NCBI GenBank assembly: GCA_009838515.1
Contig: VXRL01000059.1
Coordinates: forward strand, 62,001-126,000
Direction of reading: 5' to 3'
Length of the DNA: 64,000 bases
From: Terriglobia bacterium
Lineage (GTDB): Bacteria > Acidobacteriota > Terriglobia > Bryobacterales > UBA6623
The position numbers were made by a program, and so were the translations under genes. A model generated the notes under the pieces. The model worked only from the letters and a program-made list of their open reading frames with translations. It had not been told where the DNA came from and made no database searches. This document shows, in pieces, positions 50,347 through 58,954 of the stretch (the stretch's first letter is position 1; every line of letters begins with the position of its first letter).

Positions 50347-51903
50347 ATGCGCATTGCCACCTCAGTCGCCTTGCTTGCCGCGGGAGTCCTTTGCTCCTGT
50401 ACGGCGGAACCGCCCGAACGGGCTCCGAACATCGTGCTGATTCTGGCAGACGACTTCGGCGTCGGAGATATCCAGGCGCACTACCCGGACAACAAGATCG
50501 CTACCCCCTACTTGGACAAGCTCGTTCAAGAGGGCATGAGCTTCACCGATGCCCATAGCCCTTCGGCGGTCTGCACGCCGACCCGTTACGGCTTGCTGAC
50601 CGGGCGGTACTCTTGGCGTACCCGCCTTCAGGAGTGGGTGCTGGCAGCATACGAACCGCCGCTGATCGCCGATGATCGCCCGACGCTGCCGGGAATGCTC
50701 CGCGACCACGGGTACGAGACGGCCTTGATCGGCAAGTGGCACCTCGGCTGGGAGTGGCCGGGACCGCAGCCAAGCCGCATGACCGTAGTGCGCAATGGCC
50801 AGAAGACCCTCGACTGGCATCTGGACAAGCCCGTCCTGAATGGCCCGACCACCAGAGGATTCGACTACTACTTCGGCGTGGACTTGCCAAATATGCCGCC
50901 GTTCTCCTATGTGGAGGATGACATCGTAACCCCTGCTCCGACTTCTACTTATGTCCATGACGAGTCCGAGGGGGCCGTGCTGCCGCGGGGCTTCGTGGGC
51001 AGCCCCATGGCTCCGGGCTGGCGCTTGCGCGAGATCGTCCCCGAACTCACACGCAGGGCAGTCGAGCAAATCCGCTCGCGGCCCCAGAGCGACAAGCCGT
51101 TCTTTCTGTTCTATTCAATGACCTCGCCACACGAGCCGATCTCTCCGTCCCCGCCCTTTAGGGACAAGAGCGGCATCGCTCCCATTGCGGACTTCGTGAT
51201 GGAGACCGACTGGTCGGCAGGGCAGGTCATCCAAGCGGTTGACGAGGCGGGAATTGCCGACGACACGATCGTGATCTTCACGGCGGACAACGGTCATTCC
51301 CACTACACGGGATGGGAGCCTCTGGTTGAAGCCGGCCACATGCCCAGCGGCCCCTATCGCGGGCACAAGGGCGACATCTGGGAAGGCGGACACAGGGTCC
51401 CGCTGGTCGTTCGCTGGCCGGGCAAGATTGCACCTCACTCCCAAAGCGACCGGCTGGTCAGCTTGACGGACATCTTGGCGACAAGCCTAGCGGTAGTCGA
51501 GGCGGACCTACCGCAGGACGGTGCCGAAGACAGCATCAGCTTCTTGGATGCCGCCCTTGGCCAGGAAGCAGCCGGAGGGCGCACATCGTTGGTAAGCCAT
51601 TCCAACCACGGCGAGTTCGCCTACCGCGACGGGCCGTGGAAGCTGGTATTCCGCAACAGCGAACCGAATCTGGAGGAGTCCCGCGGCAAACCGACCGTCC
51701 CAGAACTCTACAATCTCGCTGAAGACATCGCTGAATCGAAGAACTTGGCCGAAGAACTGCCCGAGGTCGTCGAAGAGCTCCGAGCGAAGTTTGACGCAAT
51801 GATTGACCGGGGTGCCACGCGCGCCGGGATCGCTTCACGAAATGACGCCGATGTCCAGTACACCACTACCCAAGAGGTGCGCTGGGCGCCTGCCGCAGAG
51901 TAA
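50347..51903 (+). CDS. Sulfatase, lipoprotein type
   Basis: This 518-aa enzyme removes sulfate esters and acts outside the cytoplasm. Its signal ends in Leu-Cys-Ser-Cys (Cys18), a plausible lipid attachment site. The catalytic Cys76 in Cys-Thr-Pro-Thr-Arg-Tyr-Gly-Leu-Leu-Thr-Gly-Arg would be converted to formylglycine. The metal-binding Leu-Ala-Asp-Asp (residues 33-36), Gly-Lys-Trp-His-Leu-Gly, and Thr-Ala-Asp-Asn-Gly-His-Ser (second metal-site pair) are present. The AGGAG ribosome site fixes the start. Its substrate may be a sulfated polysaccharide or steroid; not readable. A formylglycine-generating enzyme is not in the window. Confidence 0.93.
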   Translation: MRIATSVALLAAGVLCSCTAEPPERAPNIVLILADDFGVGDIQAHYPDNKIATPYLDKLVQEGMSFTDAHSPSAVCTPTRYGLLTGRYSWRTRLQEWVLAAYEPPLIADDRPTLPGMLRDHGYETALIGKWHLGWEWPGPQPSRMTVVRNGQKTLDWHLDKPVLNGPTTRGFDYYFGVDLPNMPPFSYVEDDIVTPAPTSTYVHDESEGAVLPRGFVGSPMAPGWRLREIVPELTRRAVEQIRSRPQSDKPFFLFYSMTSPHEPISPSPPFRDKSGIAPIADFVMETDWSAGQVIQAVDEAGIADDTIVIFTADNGHSHYTGWEPLVEAGHMPSGPYRGHKGDIWEGGHRVPLVVRWPGKIAPHSQSDRLVSLTDILATSLAVVEADLPQDGAEDSISFLDAALGQEAAGGRTSLVSHSNHGEFAYRDGPWKLVFRNSEPNLEESRGKPTVPELYNLAEDIAESKNLAEELPEVVEELRAKFDAMIDRGATRAGIASRNDADVQYTTTQEVRWAPAAE

Positions 51904-52109
51904 CCCTAGACACCGTCTCGGGGAATGAGCCTGCGTTCGAATACGTGACCTCAACCTCGCCACACACAAGGCTCCTAGCGAGTCCGGGGCGGTCGGAACG
52001 GGTCGGCAGACTTGACTTGTCAACACCCCTGCTTGAAAGCCCGAATCGGCGAGAATCGGTGTAGAATGCTCGCTGTGCGCGGCCCCGAGGGGCCGCTAGG
52101 ATACCTACC

Positions 52110-53330
52110 GTGCCAACTAAGACCACCGATCGACGTCACTTTCTCATCGGCGCCGCCGCTGCCAGCGCTGCGACCACTCTTGCCTATCCAGCCAACGAAA
52201 CCATAAACATCGGCTGCATAGGCACCGGCGGCCGCTGTCGCGGACTGATGAGGGATCTCGCCGGGGTGCCCGGTACGCGCCTCACGGCGGTCTGCGACAT
52301 CTGGGACGAGTCCCTCGAACAGGCAAGGCAGATTGCTGGGACCGGTGCTTTCGTGACGACCGATTACCACGAATTGCTGGCGCGAACTGATGTCGATGCA
52401 GTCTTGATCGGCTCGCCGGACCACTGGCACGTTCCCATGACCGTCGACGCTTGCAACAGCGGCAAGGATGTGTATGTCGAGAAGCCCCTGACGCATGACC
52501 TCAGCGAAGGTGACGCCGTGATTCGGGCACAGGATGCGAACCAGAGGATCGTGCAGGTCGGCACCCAGCAGCGCAGCATGCCGCAGTTCGAGAGGGCACG
52601 GGACATCCTCAGGGGCGGAGGGCTCGGGACGGTTCACAAGGTACGCATGACGTGGAATCGAAATCGGCGGTCGGGGCGCCCGGGAGCGGACGAGATCGAT
52701 TCGTCCACTCTCGACTGGAAACGGTTCTTGGGCAACGCGCCGCTACAGCCCTTCGATGGCTACCGCTTCAGGAACTGGCGCTGGTTCTGGGACTTTGGCG
52801 GAGGCATTCTCACCGACCTGATGGTGCATTGGATCGATGCAGTCAATTGGCTGCTTGACCTGCCCGATCCGGCCTTGGCCACCACGATAGGAGACACGTT
52901 CGCCATGGATCGCTGGGAGACCCCGGACACGATCCAGACTCTTCTCAGCTATCCCGACAGGAACCTTCAGGTCCATTTCGCGGGCACGTTCGTGAACCAG
53001 CGCGACAAGGCCATGGTCGAGATCATGGGCACTAAGGGCACGATGTACTTGGATCGAGGGCGCTATGAGATCCTCCCGGAACCCGGCAGCGGCATAGAGG
53101 CCGAGCTGTTCGAGCCTGGGACCAAGGAACGGGGGGCTGACTTCGACGTGGATGGCGAGACGCCGCATTTGCAGAACTGGATCGACGCAGTGCGCAGTCG
53201 CAAGAAGCCCAACACGCCGGCTGAAGAGGGCGTCCGCGCTTGCGTAAGCGCCCATTTGGCGAACCTCGCCTTCCGCACCGGGCAGGTAGCGCGCTTGGAA
53301 GACCTCAAGCAGGGCGGCCTGGCTGACTAG
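52110..53330 (+). CDS. Tat-exported Gfo/Idh/MocA family oxidoreductase
   Basis: This 406-aa NAD(P)-dependent oxidoreductase has a twin-arginine-like signal (Asp-Arg-Arg-His-Phe-Leu-Ile-Gly, then Ala-rich). The Rossmann domain begins Asn-Ile-Gly-Cys-Ile-Gly-Thr-Gly-Gly-Arg, and the catalytic Glu-Lys-Pro motif is clear (Val-Glu-Lys-Pro-Leu-Thr). The C-terminal domain contains Asp-Trp-Lys-Arg-Phe-Leu-Gly, Phe-Gly-Gly-Gly-Ile-Leu-Thr-Asp-Leu-Met-Val-His, with the His that is often catalytic. Such exported Gfo/Idh/MocA proteins are typical of Acidobacteria/Planctomycetes and act on sugars bound to their own cofactor. The start is GTG at 52110. Confidence 0.92.
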   Translation: MPTKTTDRRHFLIGAAAASAATTLAYPANETINIGCIGTGGRCRGLMRDLAGVPGTRLTAVCDIWDESLEQARQIAGTGAFVTTDYHELLARTDVDAVLIGSPDHWHVPMTVDACNSGKDVYVEKPLTHDLSEGDAVIRAQDANQRIVQVGTQQRSMPQFERARDILRGGGLGTVHKVRMTWNRNRRSGRPGADEIDSSTLDWKRFLGNAPLQPFDGYRFRNWRWFWDFGGGILTDLMVHWIDAVNWLLDLPDPALATTIGDTFAMDRWETPDTIQTLLSYPDRNLQVHFAGTFVNQRDKAMVEIMGTKGTMYLDRGRYEILPEPGSGIEAELFEPGTKERGADFDVDGETPHLQNWIDAVRSRKKPNTPAEEGVRACVSAHLANLAFRTGQVARLEDLKQGGLAD

Positions 53331-53416
53331 GCCCTTGTTCGCAGTCCGCGTTTCGTGCGGTTGCAGCCACTTGGAGACGAGTGTTGCGCAGTGCGCCGAA
53401 AGTCCCGGAGCGCCGC

Positions 53417-54832
53417 CTACGCGAGCAAGTCTCGCACGACTTCCCCGTGGACGTCGGTAAGCCGGTAGTCTCGACCGGCGTGGCGGTAGGTCAGCCTCGT
53501 GTGATCCAAGCCGAGCAGGTGCAGGATCGTGGCGTGCAGATCATGGAAGTGGACCTTGTTCTCTACGCCGTAGTAGCCGTACTCGTCGGTTTGGCCATAG
53601 CTAATGCCGGGCTTGATCCCGCCCCCGGCCAGCCACATCGTGAAACCGTGCGGGTTGTGGTCGCGGCCATCAGCGTTCTCTGCGGTCGGCGTGCGGCCGA
53701 ACTCGCCACCCCAAATGACCAGTGTCTCGTCGAGCATCCCCCGAGTCTTTAGATCCTTGATGAGGGCGGCGATCGGCTTGTCCACTTGGGCACACATCTT
53801 CGTGAGCGAGTTCTTGAGGTCAAAGTGGTGGTCCCAGCCGTTGCTGTTACACTGGACGAAGCGGACGCCGCTCTCGCTAAACCGCCTCGCCATCAGGCAC
53901 TGGCGCCCGAAATCTTCCGTGACCGGATCGTTCAGCCCGTACATCGCCTTGGTCGCCGCGCTTTCGGAGCCGATGTCCTGCACTGACGGTGCCTCTGTCT
54001 GCATGCGGAAGGCCAGTTCGAACGTTGCGATGCGGTCTTCCAACTCGGGGTCGGGACCGCTCCGGGCCAGTTGGCGTCGCGAGACATCCGATAGCATGTC
54101 GAGTTCTAGGCGCTGCAGGCGTTTTCGCTCCCCGTCGCCGATGAACGGGAAACTAGCCTCCTTCGCCTTGACATTGCCGTAGCCTAGCGGCGTGCCTTGG
54201 TGGGCCGCCGGCAAGAAGGCCGAGCCGAAATTGTTCGCGCCGCCCTCGGCCAACGCTTGGCAGATGGTGATGTAGCCGGGCAGGTCCTGATTCTCAGAGC
54301 CGAGGCCGTACGTCAGCCATGACCCCATGGCCGGTCGGATAAACGTGTCGCTTCCGGTATGCCATTCGAGCACGGCGCCGCCGTGCCGGGGATTGGTGCA
54401 GTGCATCGAGCGGACGATCGCCAGATCGTCGACGATGCCCGCCACGTGCGGAAAGAGTTCGCTGACGTAGGCACCGCTCTGGCCATGCTGCTTGAACTCG
54501 AACGGCGAACCGATCAGGTCGCCGGCCCGGCGCGGGAACGAAATGATGCGCGGCTTGGCGAACGGCAGGGGCTTGCCGCTGTCGCGGTTGAGGAGCGGCT
54601 TCGGGTCGAACGTGTCGATGTGCGAGGGGCCGCCGAACATGAACAGCATGATGACGCGCTTGGCGCGCGGCGAGAAGTGCGGCTCGCGCAGCGCTAGCGG
54701 GCCGGATGCGGCGGCTTCTTCGGCGAGCAGCGAGGTCAGCGCCAGCCAGCCGAAGCCCGCGCCCATCTGCTTGAGAGCTTCGCGACGGGAGGCTCTCGCT
54801 TCGATGCCTTGAGAGTGCATCGCCGACATCAT
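53417..54832 (-). CDS. DUF1501 Tat-exported protein
   Basis: This 471-aa protein has a twin-arginine-like signal (Ser-Arg-Arg-Glu-Ala-Leu-Lys-Gln-Met) and a DUF1501 domain of the alkaline-phosphatase/sulfatase clan. Markers: Val-Ile-Met-Leu-Phe-Met-Phe-Gly-Gly-Pro-Ser-His-Ile-Asp-Thr-Phe-Asp-Pro-Lys, Gly-Gly-Glu-Phe-Gly-Arg-Thr-Pro, Asp-Gly-Arg-Asp-His-Asn-Pro-His-Gly, and the C-terminal Phe-His-Asp-Leu-His-Ala-Thr-Ile-Leu-His. The metal-type His/Asp residues appear intact. Its ATGATG start overlaps the stop of the upstream DUF1549/1553 gene. Function unknown; it travels with that gene. Confidence 0.92.
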   Translation of the reverse strand: MMSAMHSQGIEARASRREALKQMGAGFGWLALTSLLAEEAAASGPLALREPHFSPRAKRVIMLFMFGGPSHIDTFDPKPLLNRDSGKPLPFAKPRIISFPRRAGDLIGSPFEFKQHGQSGAYVSELFPHVAGIVDDLAIVRSMHCTNPRHGGAVLEWHTGSDTFIRPAMGSWLTYGLGSENQDLPGYITICQALAEGGANNFGSAFLPAAHQGTPLGYGNVKAKEASFPFIGDGERKRLQRLELDMLSDVSRRQLARSGPDPELEDRIATFELAFRMQTEAPSVQDIGSESAATKAMYGLNDPVTEDFGRQCLMARRFSESGVRFVQCNSNGWDHHFDLKNSLTKMCAQVDKPIAALIKDLKTRGMLDETLVIWGGEFGRTPTAENADGRDHNPHGFTMWLAGGGIKPGISYGQTDEYGYYGVENKVHFHDLHATILHLLGLDHTRLTYRHAGRDYRLTDVHGEVVRDLLA

Positions 54833-57159
54833 TGTATGTACAGGAACTCGTTCGAGGCGATCAGGATGCGGCACATGGCCTTCCAAGCTGCGTCCCTGTC
54901 GCCCGTGGCTGCTTCATAACGGTCCAAAAAGATGTTCCAGCTCTCGGTCTCGTCAGGCTCGGAAGGACGTGAAAAGGCGATTTCGTGTGCCAGCCCGATG
55001 CGTCCGGCGTCGTTTTCGGGGGCTTGCCGCGCCAGCCTTGCAGCGAAGCCGCCGGACGCCTCGTCCACCAAGTCGGAGTTGAGCATGAAGAGCGCCTGGG
55101 GCGCGACCATGGTCGCCCCGCGATCACCGTTTGACGTGGACGGGCTGGCAAAGTCGAAGGCCGCGAACATCTCGTACAGGGCGCTGCGCAGCACCGGCAG
55201 GTAGACGCTGCGCCGCCGCGAGTCGTAGAGGGCCGGATCCCGCGAACGCGACTGGGCATTGAGATTCGCAAAGTTCTTGTGCGGCATGGTCTTGCCCCCC
55301 GTCGCAAGATCCAGGCGGTCTGAGACGGCCAGCAGCGCATCGCGCAGCGTCTCAGCTTCCATCCGCCGGCGATTGGCGTGGCCGAACTGGCGGTTGTCCG
55401 GGTCGGCTTCGGCATGCTCCTCGGTCCGTCTGGAAGACCGCTGGTAGGCGTCCGAAAGCATGATCAGGCGGTGCATCGACTTGACCGACCAGCCACTTGC
55501 CTGGAATCGCAGCGCCAGCCAGTCCAGAAGTTCCGGGTGGTCCGGCTGTTCGCCAAGGTTGCCGAAGTTGTCGGGCGTGCCCGCGATGCCTTCGCCGAAA
55601 TGCCATTTCCAGATCCGGTTGGCCATCACGCGCGCTGTCAGCGGATGGTCCTTGGCGGTGAGCCACTGCGCTAGCTCCAGCCTTCCGCTGCCTCGCGATC
55701 CGATCGGACTCTGCTGCTCCCCGGCAAGGATCGCGGGAAAGCGGCGCGGTGCGATCGGCCCGGGCGTGAGGTGGTTGCCGCTAATCATCAGCGGAAGGTC
55801 CGCGGCATCTCCCTCCGCCACCGCCATCGCCTTGGGGATGCTGTAGTACTCGGCGAGAGCGTCGTCCTCGGCTGCCCGCTGTGCCTCTACCACCTGCTTG
55901 GGAGTGGTTGCTTGGTTGTAATTCGTGACGAAGTCGTTGTGGTAGTCAAATCTCTTCTCGATCTCGGAGAGTCGGCGATTCTCTTCCTCGCTTGCGAGTG
56001 CCGTCGCATTCAGCTTGGAGGTGACCCGGTAGGTGAGCACCGTCTTGGTGCTGGTGAATATGCCCAGCATGGAGTAGTAGTCGGCGCTGCGAATGGGATC
56101 GAACTTGTGATCGTGGCAGCGGGCACAATCGATGCTCAGCGCCATGAACGCGCGGGCGGCGGTGGCCAGCTGCTCGTCCGCGAAGTCCAGTTTCTGCTTC
56201 ACAGGGTCGTCTTCGCCAACCATCTTGGGGCCAAGCATCAGGAAGCCGGTTGCGATCAATCCCTCGGCGCGGTTGGCGTCACTCCAGTCCGTGAGGATGT
56301 CGCCAGCCAGCTGCTCGCGCACGAACTCGTCATAGGGCTTGTCCTGATTGAACGCCCGGATCACGTAGTCGCGGTAGCGCCAGGCGTCGCCGTGCACGAT
56401 GTTGTCGTCCATCCCGTTGCTATCCGAATAGCGCGCCACGTCCAGCCAATGCCGGCCCCAGCGCTCCCCGTAGCGAGGCGAGGCCAGCAGCCGGTCCACA
56501 ACCCGCGCGAAGGCATCGTCCGACGCATCGGCGAGGAACGCTCGGACCTCGTCCGGGGTGGGAAGCAAGCCGTGCAGGTCGAGCGTAGCCCGCCGAATCA
56601 GCGCTCGCTTGTCGCTGGCTCCTGCGGGGCTCAGGCCGGCTCGCGCCTGGCCGATTCCTAACAAGGCGTCCACGGCCGTATCGCCCGGCGGCATGGCCGG
56701 GGCTTGTAGCGGTTGGAAGGCCCAGTGTGAACGCTCCTCGGCCGAGAAGCCATCAGACCGCGCGATCGCCTCCGGCTCCGGGGCCGACTTGTGTTCGGGC
56801 CAATTCGCACCTGTATCAACCCATTTGGTCAGGATCGCAACCTCGCCAAGCGGCAGCTTCGCCTTCGGCGGCATCTGCAGCAATGTGTCATGATTGATCG
56901 CGTGGATTAGCAGGCTCTGGGCCGCGCTGCCCGGCACTACCGCTGGCCCCGAGCGACCGCCCTTGAGAATGCCGGCCATTGAGTCCAGCCGCAGTCCTGC
57001 TTGGCCCTCGCCGGCGTGCGGGCCGTGACAGGCGAAGCACCGGTTGGCCAAGATTGGACGGACTTGCTTCTCGAAGAATGCGTCGTCTTGCGCCGTGGCC
57101 GATGTCGGCACAAGTCCAACCAAAGCCGCGATCCAAAAGGCTGTCCCCCGCGAGGCCAT
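54829..57159 (-). CDS. PSD1 / planctomycete cytochrome c domain protein (DUF1549 + DUF1553)
   Basis: This 776-aa exported protein has a signal (residues 1-24), a PSCyt1 heme segment (Cys-Phe-Ala-Cys-His, residue ~44), then DUF1549 (Arg-Arg-Ala-Thr-Leu-Asp-Leu-His-Gly-Leu-Leu-Pro-Thr-Pro; Tyr-Gly-Glu-Arg-Trp-Gly-Arg-His-Trp-Leu-Asp-Val-Ala-Arg-Tyr-Ser-Asp) and, in the C-terminal half, DUF1553 (Leu-Ala-Gln-Trp-Leu-Thr; Ala-Asn-Arg-Ile-Trp-Lys-Trp-His-Phe-Gly; Phe-Asp-Phe-Ala-Ser-Pro). An additional Asp-Cys-Ala-Arg-Cys-His-Asp-His-Lys-Phe-Asp is a second heme-like CxxCH. The longer TTG start at 57171 is less likely than the ATG at 57159. It overlaps the DUF1501 gene and is divergent from the symporter with 20 bp between the two start codons. 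Confidence 0.93.
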   Translation of the reverse strand: MASRGTAFWIAALVGLVPTSATAQDDAFFEKQVRPILANRCFACHGPHAGEGQAGLRLDSMAGILKGGRSGPAVVPGSAAQSLLIHAINHDTLLQMPPKAKLPLGEVAILTKWVDTGANWPEHKSAPEPEAIARSDGFSAEERSHWAFQPLQAPAMPPGDTAVDALLGIGQARAGLSPAGASDKRALIRRATLDLHGLLPTPDEVRAFLADASDDAFARVVDRLLASPRYGERWGRHWLDVARYSDSNGMDDNIVHGDAWRYRDYVIRAFNQDKPYDEFVREQLAGDILTDWSDANRAEGLIATGFLMLGPKMVGEDDPVKQKLDFADEQLATAARAFMALSIDCARCHDHKFDPIRSADYYSMLGIFTSTKTVLTYRVTSKLNATALASEEENRRLSEIEKRFDYHNDFVTNYNQATTPKQVVEAQRAAEDDALAEYYSIPKAMAVAEGDAADLPLMISGNHLTPGPIAPRRFPAILAGEQQSPIGSRGSGRLELAQWLTAKDHPLTARVMANRIWKWHFGEGIAGTPDNFGNLGEQPDHPELLDWLALRFQASGWSVKSMHRLIMLSDAYQRSSRRTEEHAEADPDNRQFGHANRRRMEAETLRDALLAVSDRLDLATGGKTMPHKNFANLNAQSRSRDPALYDSRRRSVYLPVLRSALYEMFAAFDFASPSTSNGDRGATMVAPQALFMLNSDLVDEASGGFAARLARQAPENDAGRIGLAHEIAFSRPSEPDETESWNIFLDRYEAATGDRDAAWKAMCRILIASNEFLYIQ

Positions 57160-57179
57160 GGTTTTAGGCAAAGCGTAGC

Positions 57180-58925
57180 ATGAGCGCCATCGATTGGACC
57201 ATCGTCATCGCGCTCAATGCCGGGATCATCTTGTACGGGATCGTTCGCGGGCGCGACACCAAGACCAGTTCCGATTGGTTCTTGGCAGGGCGGAGCCTGC
57301 CGTGGTGGATGATCGGGCTCTCGCTCTACGCCACCGCGATTGACGCCAGTGATCTCGTGGCCGATGCCGGTGGCACCTATGCCGTCGGCATGAGCTACTT
57401 GGTCACCAATTGGGTCGGCGTCACCCTGGGCTGGTTCCTGCTTGCCAACTGGATTGCGCTGCCGATGTACCGCGCCGGCATGTACACCAATGCCGAGTAC
57501 CTTGAAGCGCGCTTCAGTCTCTCCGCTCGCGTGATCAGTGCCTTGGTTCAGGCCCTCTACCGGACGTTGGTCTTGGCGATCATCGCAACCACGCTCTACC
57601 TCCTGCTGGCGATCGTCTGCGGGCTCGGCACGAGTGCGTGGTGGGGTGTCGTGCTGATCGCCGCGCTGGCAACCGTCTACACGTCCTTGGGAGGGCTGCG
57701 GGCGGTGGCGGTGACGGATGCGCTGCAGAGCGTCGTAATGGTCGTCGCATCGTTCGCTCTGTTTTGCACCGTCTGGATGGCTGTCGGCGGTTGGGGCGGG
57801 GCGGGCGAACGACTGGAGAGCCACGAATCCGGCTTGTCCGCGCAGTTGCTGCACGCGGGCGCCGATGACATCGCTGTTCAGGGGGTTGCCGGAGAGTCGC
57901 CGGAGACGGTAGCGAGGCGCCTTCTCACCGGTGGCGAGCTGAGTCCGGGCGGGGAAGAAATCGTCACGCGGAGCCCGGCTTGGCTGGTCTCGCTTGCTTG
58001 GCTGATCATCGGTCTGGGCTACGCCGTGGTCAACCACACACAGTCCATGCGGCTTTTCGGGGCGCGCAGCGAGTGGGACTTGCGCATGGCCGTAGTCGTT
58101 TCGGGACTCGTATTGCTAGTCCTGAACTTCACGAACCTCTCGGTCGGCATCTTCGGACGGGCGCTTTACCCTGACCCTGGCTTGATGCCGCTGGCCGCGG
58201 AGTTGCAGGTGCGGGACTCGACGTTCCCTCTGATCGTGCGGGAACTCACCTCGGCCGGACTGCGCGGCGTGATCGTGGCTGGCGTGGTCGCCGCATGCTT
58301 TTCTACCTTCGACTCGATCGGCTCGACCGTGCCGTCGCTGCTCGTCCGCGACGTGCTTGCCCGCTTGTTCGTCAAGAACCGGCCTGACAGCTACTTCGTG
58401 TCGGCTAGCCGCTGGCTCACGCCCGTTGTAATCTTGGGGGCCTTTGCGTTCGTGCCCCTCATGATGCAAGAACGGGGCATGCTGATGGTGTTTCTGGACT
58501 GGGTAGGGGCGTTTGTCGTTCCGCTGCTGGCGGTCTATCTGATGGGGGCGTTTACCCGGGTTCACCGCTCCAGCGCGACTTGGGGGCTTGTCGTGGGAAT
58601 CGTCTACGGAACGCTCAAGTTGTTGGCACCAGTGCTGGCCCTCCGCTTCGGCGTCGCGATCTTGCCCGCCATGTTGGTGAACAACTATGCCGGCACCGTG
58701 ATCAGCCTGCTTTTCACGGTCGCCGCAATGCTGGCCGTATCGGCCGTGCGCGGATGGGAGCCTTCCAGCCAGCCCCGGGAGCTTGCATTGGAAGGCTGGC
58801 TGCGCGACAGCCGCGCCAAGATTGCCGTCGCTAAGGGCGACCAGCGTTCCGCGACGGTGCCGGTGCTCTTGGCTGGCGCGATCGTCGCCGTCGGCGCTGC
58901 GTTGAGTTTCGTTGTGTTCTGGTAG
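57180..58925 (+). CDS. Sodium:solute symporter family protein
   Basis: This 581-aa inner-membrane transporter has about 14 helices of the SSS family (LeuT fold). The family pattern Ser-Asp-Trp-Phe-Leu-Ala-Gly-Arg-Ser-Leu-Pro-Trp-Trp (residues 31-43), Ile-Asp-Ala-Ser-Asp-Leu-Val (helix 2), the Gly-Gly-Leu-Arg-Ala-Val-Ala-Val-Thr-Asp-Ala-Leu-Gln motif, and Phe-Ser-Thr-Phe-Asp-Ser (sodium-site helix) are visible. A polar loop of ~65 aa (residues 210-275) lies in the middle. The substrate could be a sugar or sugar acid from the neighbouring degradation genes (inference). The MR/MLE-type gene follows 29 bp on, in the same direction. Confidence 0.92.
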   Translation: MSAIDWTIVIALNAGIILYGIVRGRDTKTSSDWFLAGRSLPWWMIGLSLYATAIDASDLVADAGGTYAVGMSYLVTNWVGVTLGWFLLANWIALPMYRAGMYTNAEYLEARFSLSARVISALVQALYRTLVLAIIATTLYLLLAIVCGLGTSAWWGVVLIAALATVYTSLGGLRAVAVTDALQSVVMVVASFALFCTVWMAVGGWGGAGERLESHESGLSAQLLHAGADDIAVQGVAGESPETVARRLLTGGELSPGGEEIVTRSPAWLVSLAWLIIGLGYAVVNHTQSMRLFGARSEWDLRMAVVVSGLVLLVLNFTNLSVGIFGRALYPDPGLMPLAAELQVRDSTFPLIVRELTSAGLRGVIVAGVVAACFSTFDSIGSTVPSLLVRDVLARLFVKNRPDSYFVSASRWLTPVVILGAFAFVPLMMQERGMLMVFLDWVGAFVVPLLAVYLMGAFTRVHRSSATWGLVVGIVYGTLKLLAPVLALRFGVAILPAMLVNNYAGTVISLLFTVAAMLAVSAVRGWEPSSQPRELALEGWLRDSRAKIAVAKGDQRSATVPVLLAGAIVAVGAALSFVVFW

Positions 58926-58954
58926 GCCAATAGCGCTGGGCGATCGATTGTGCC

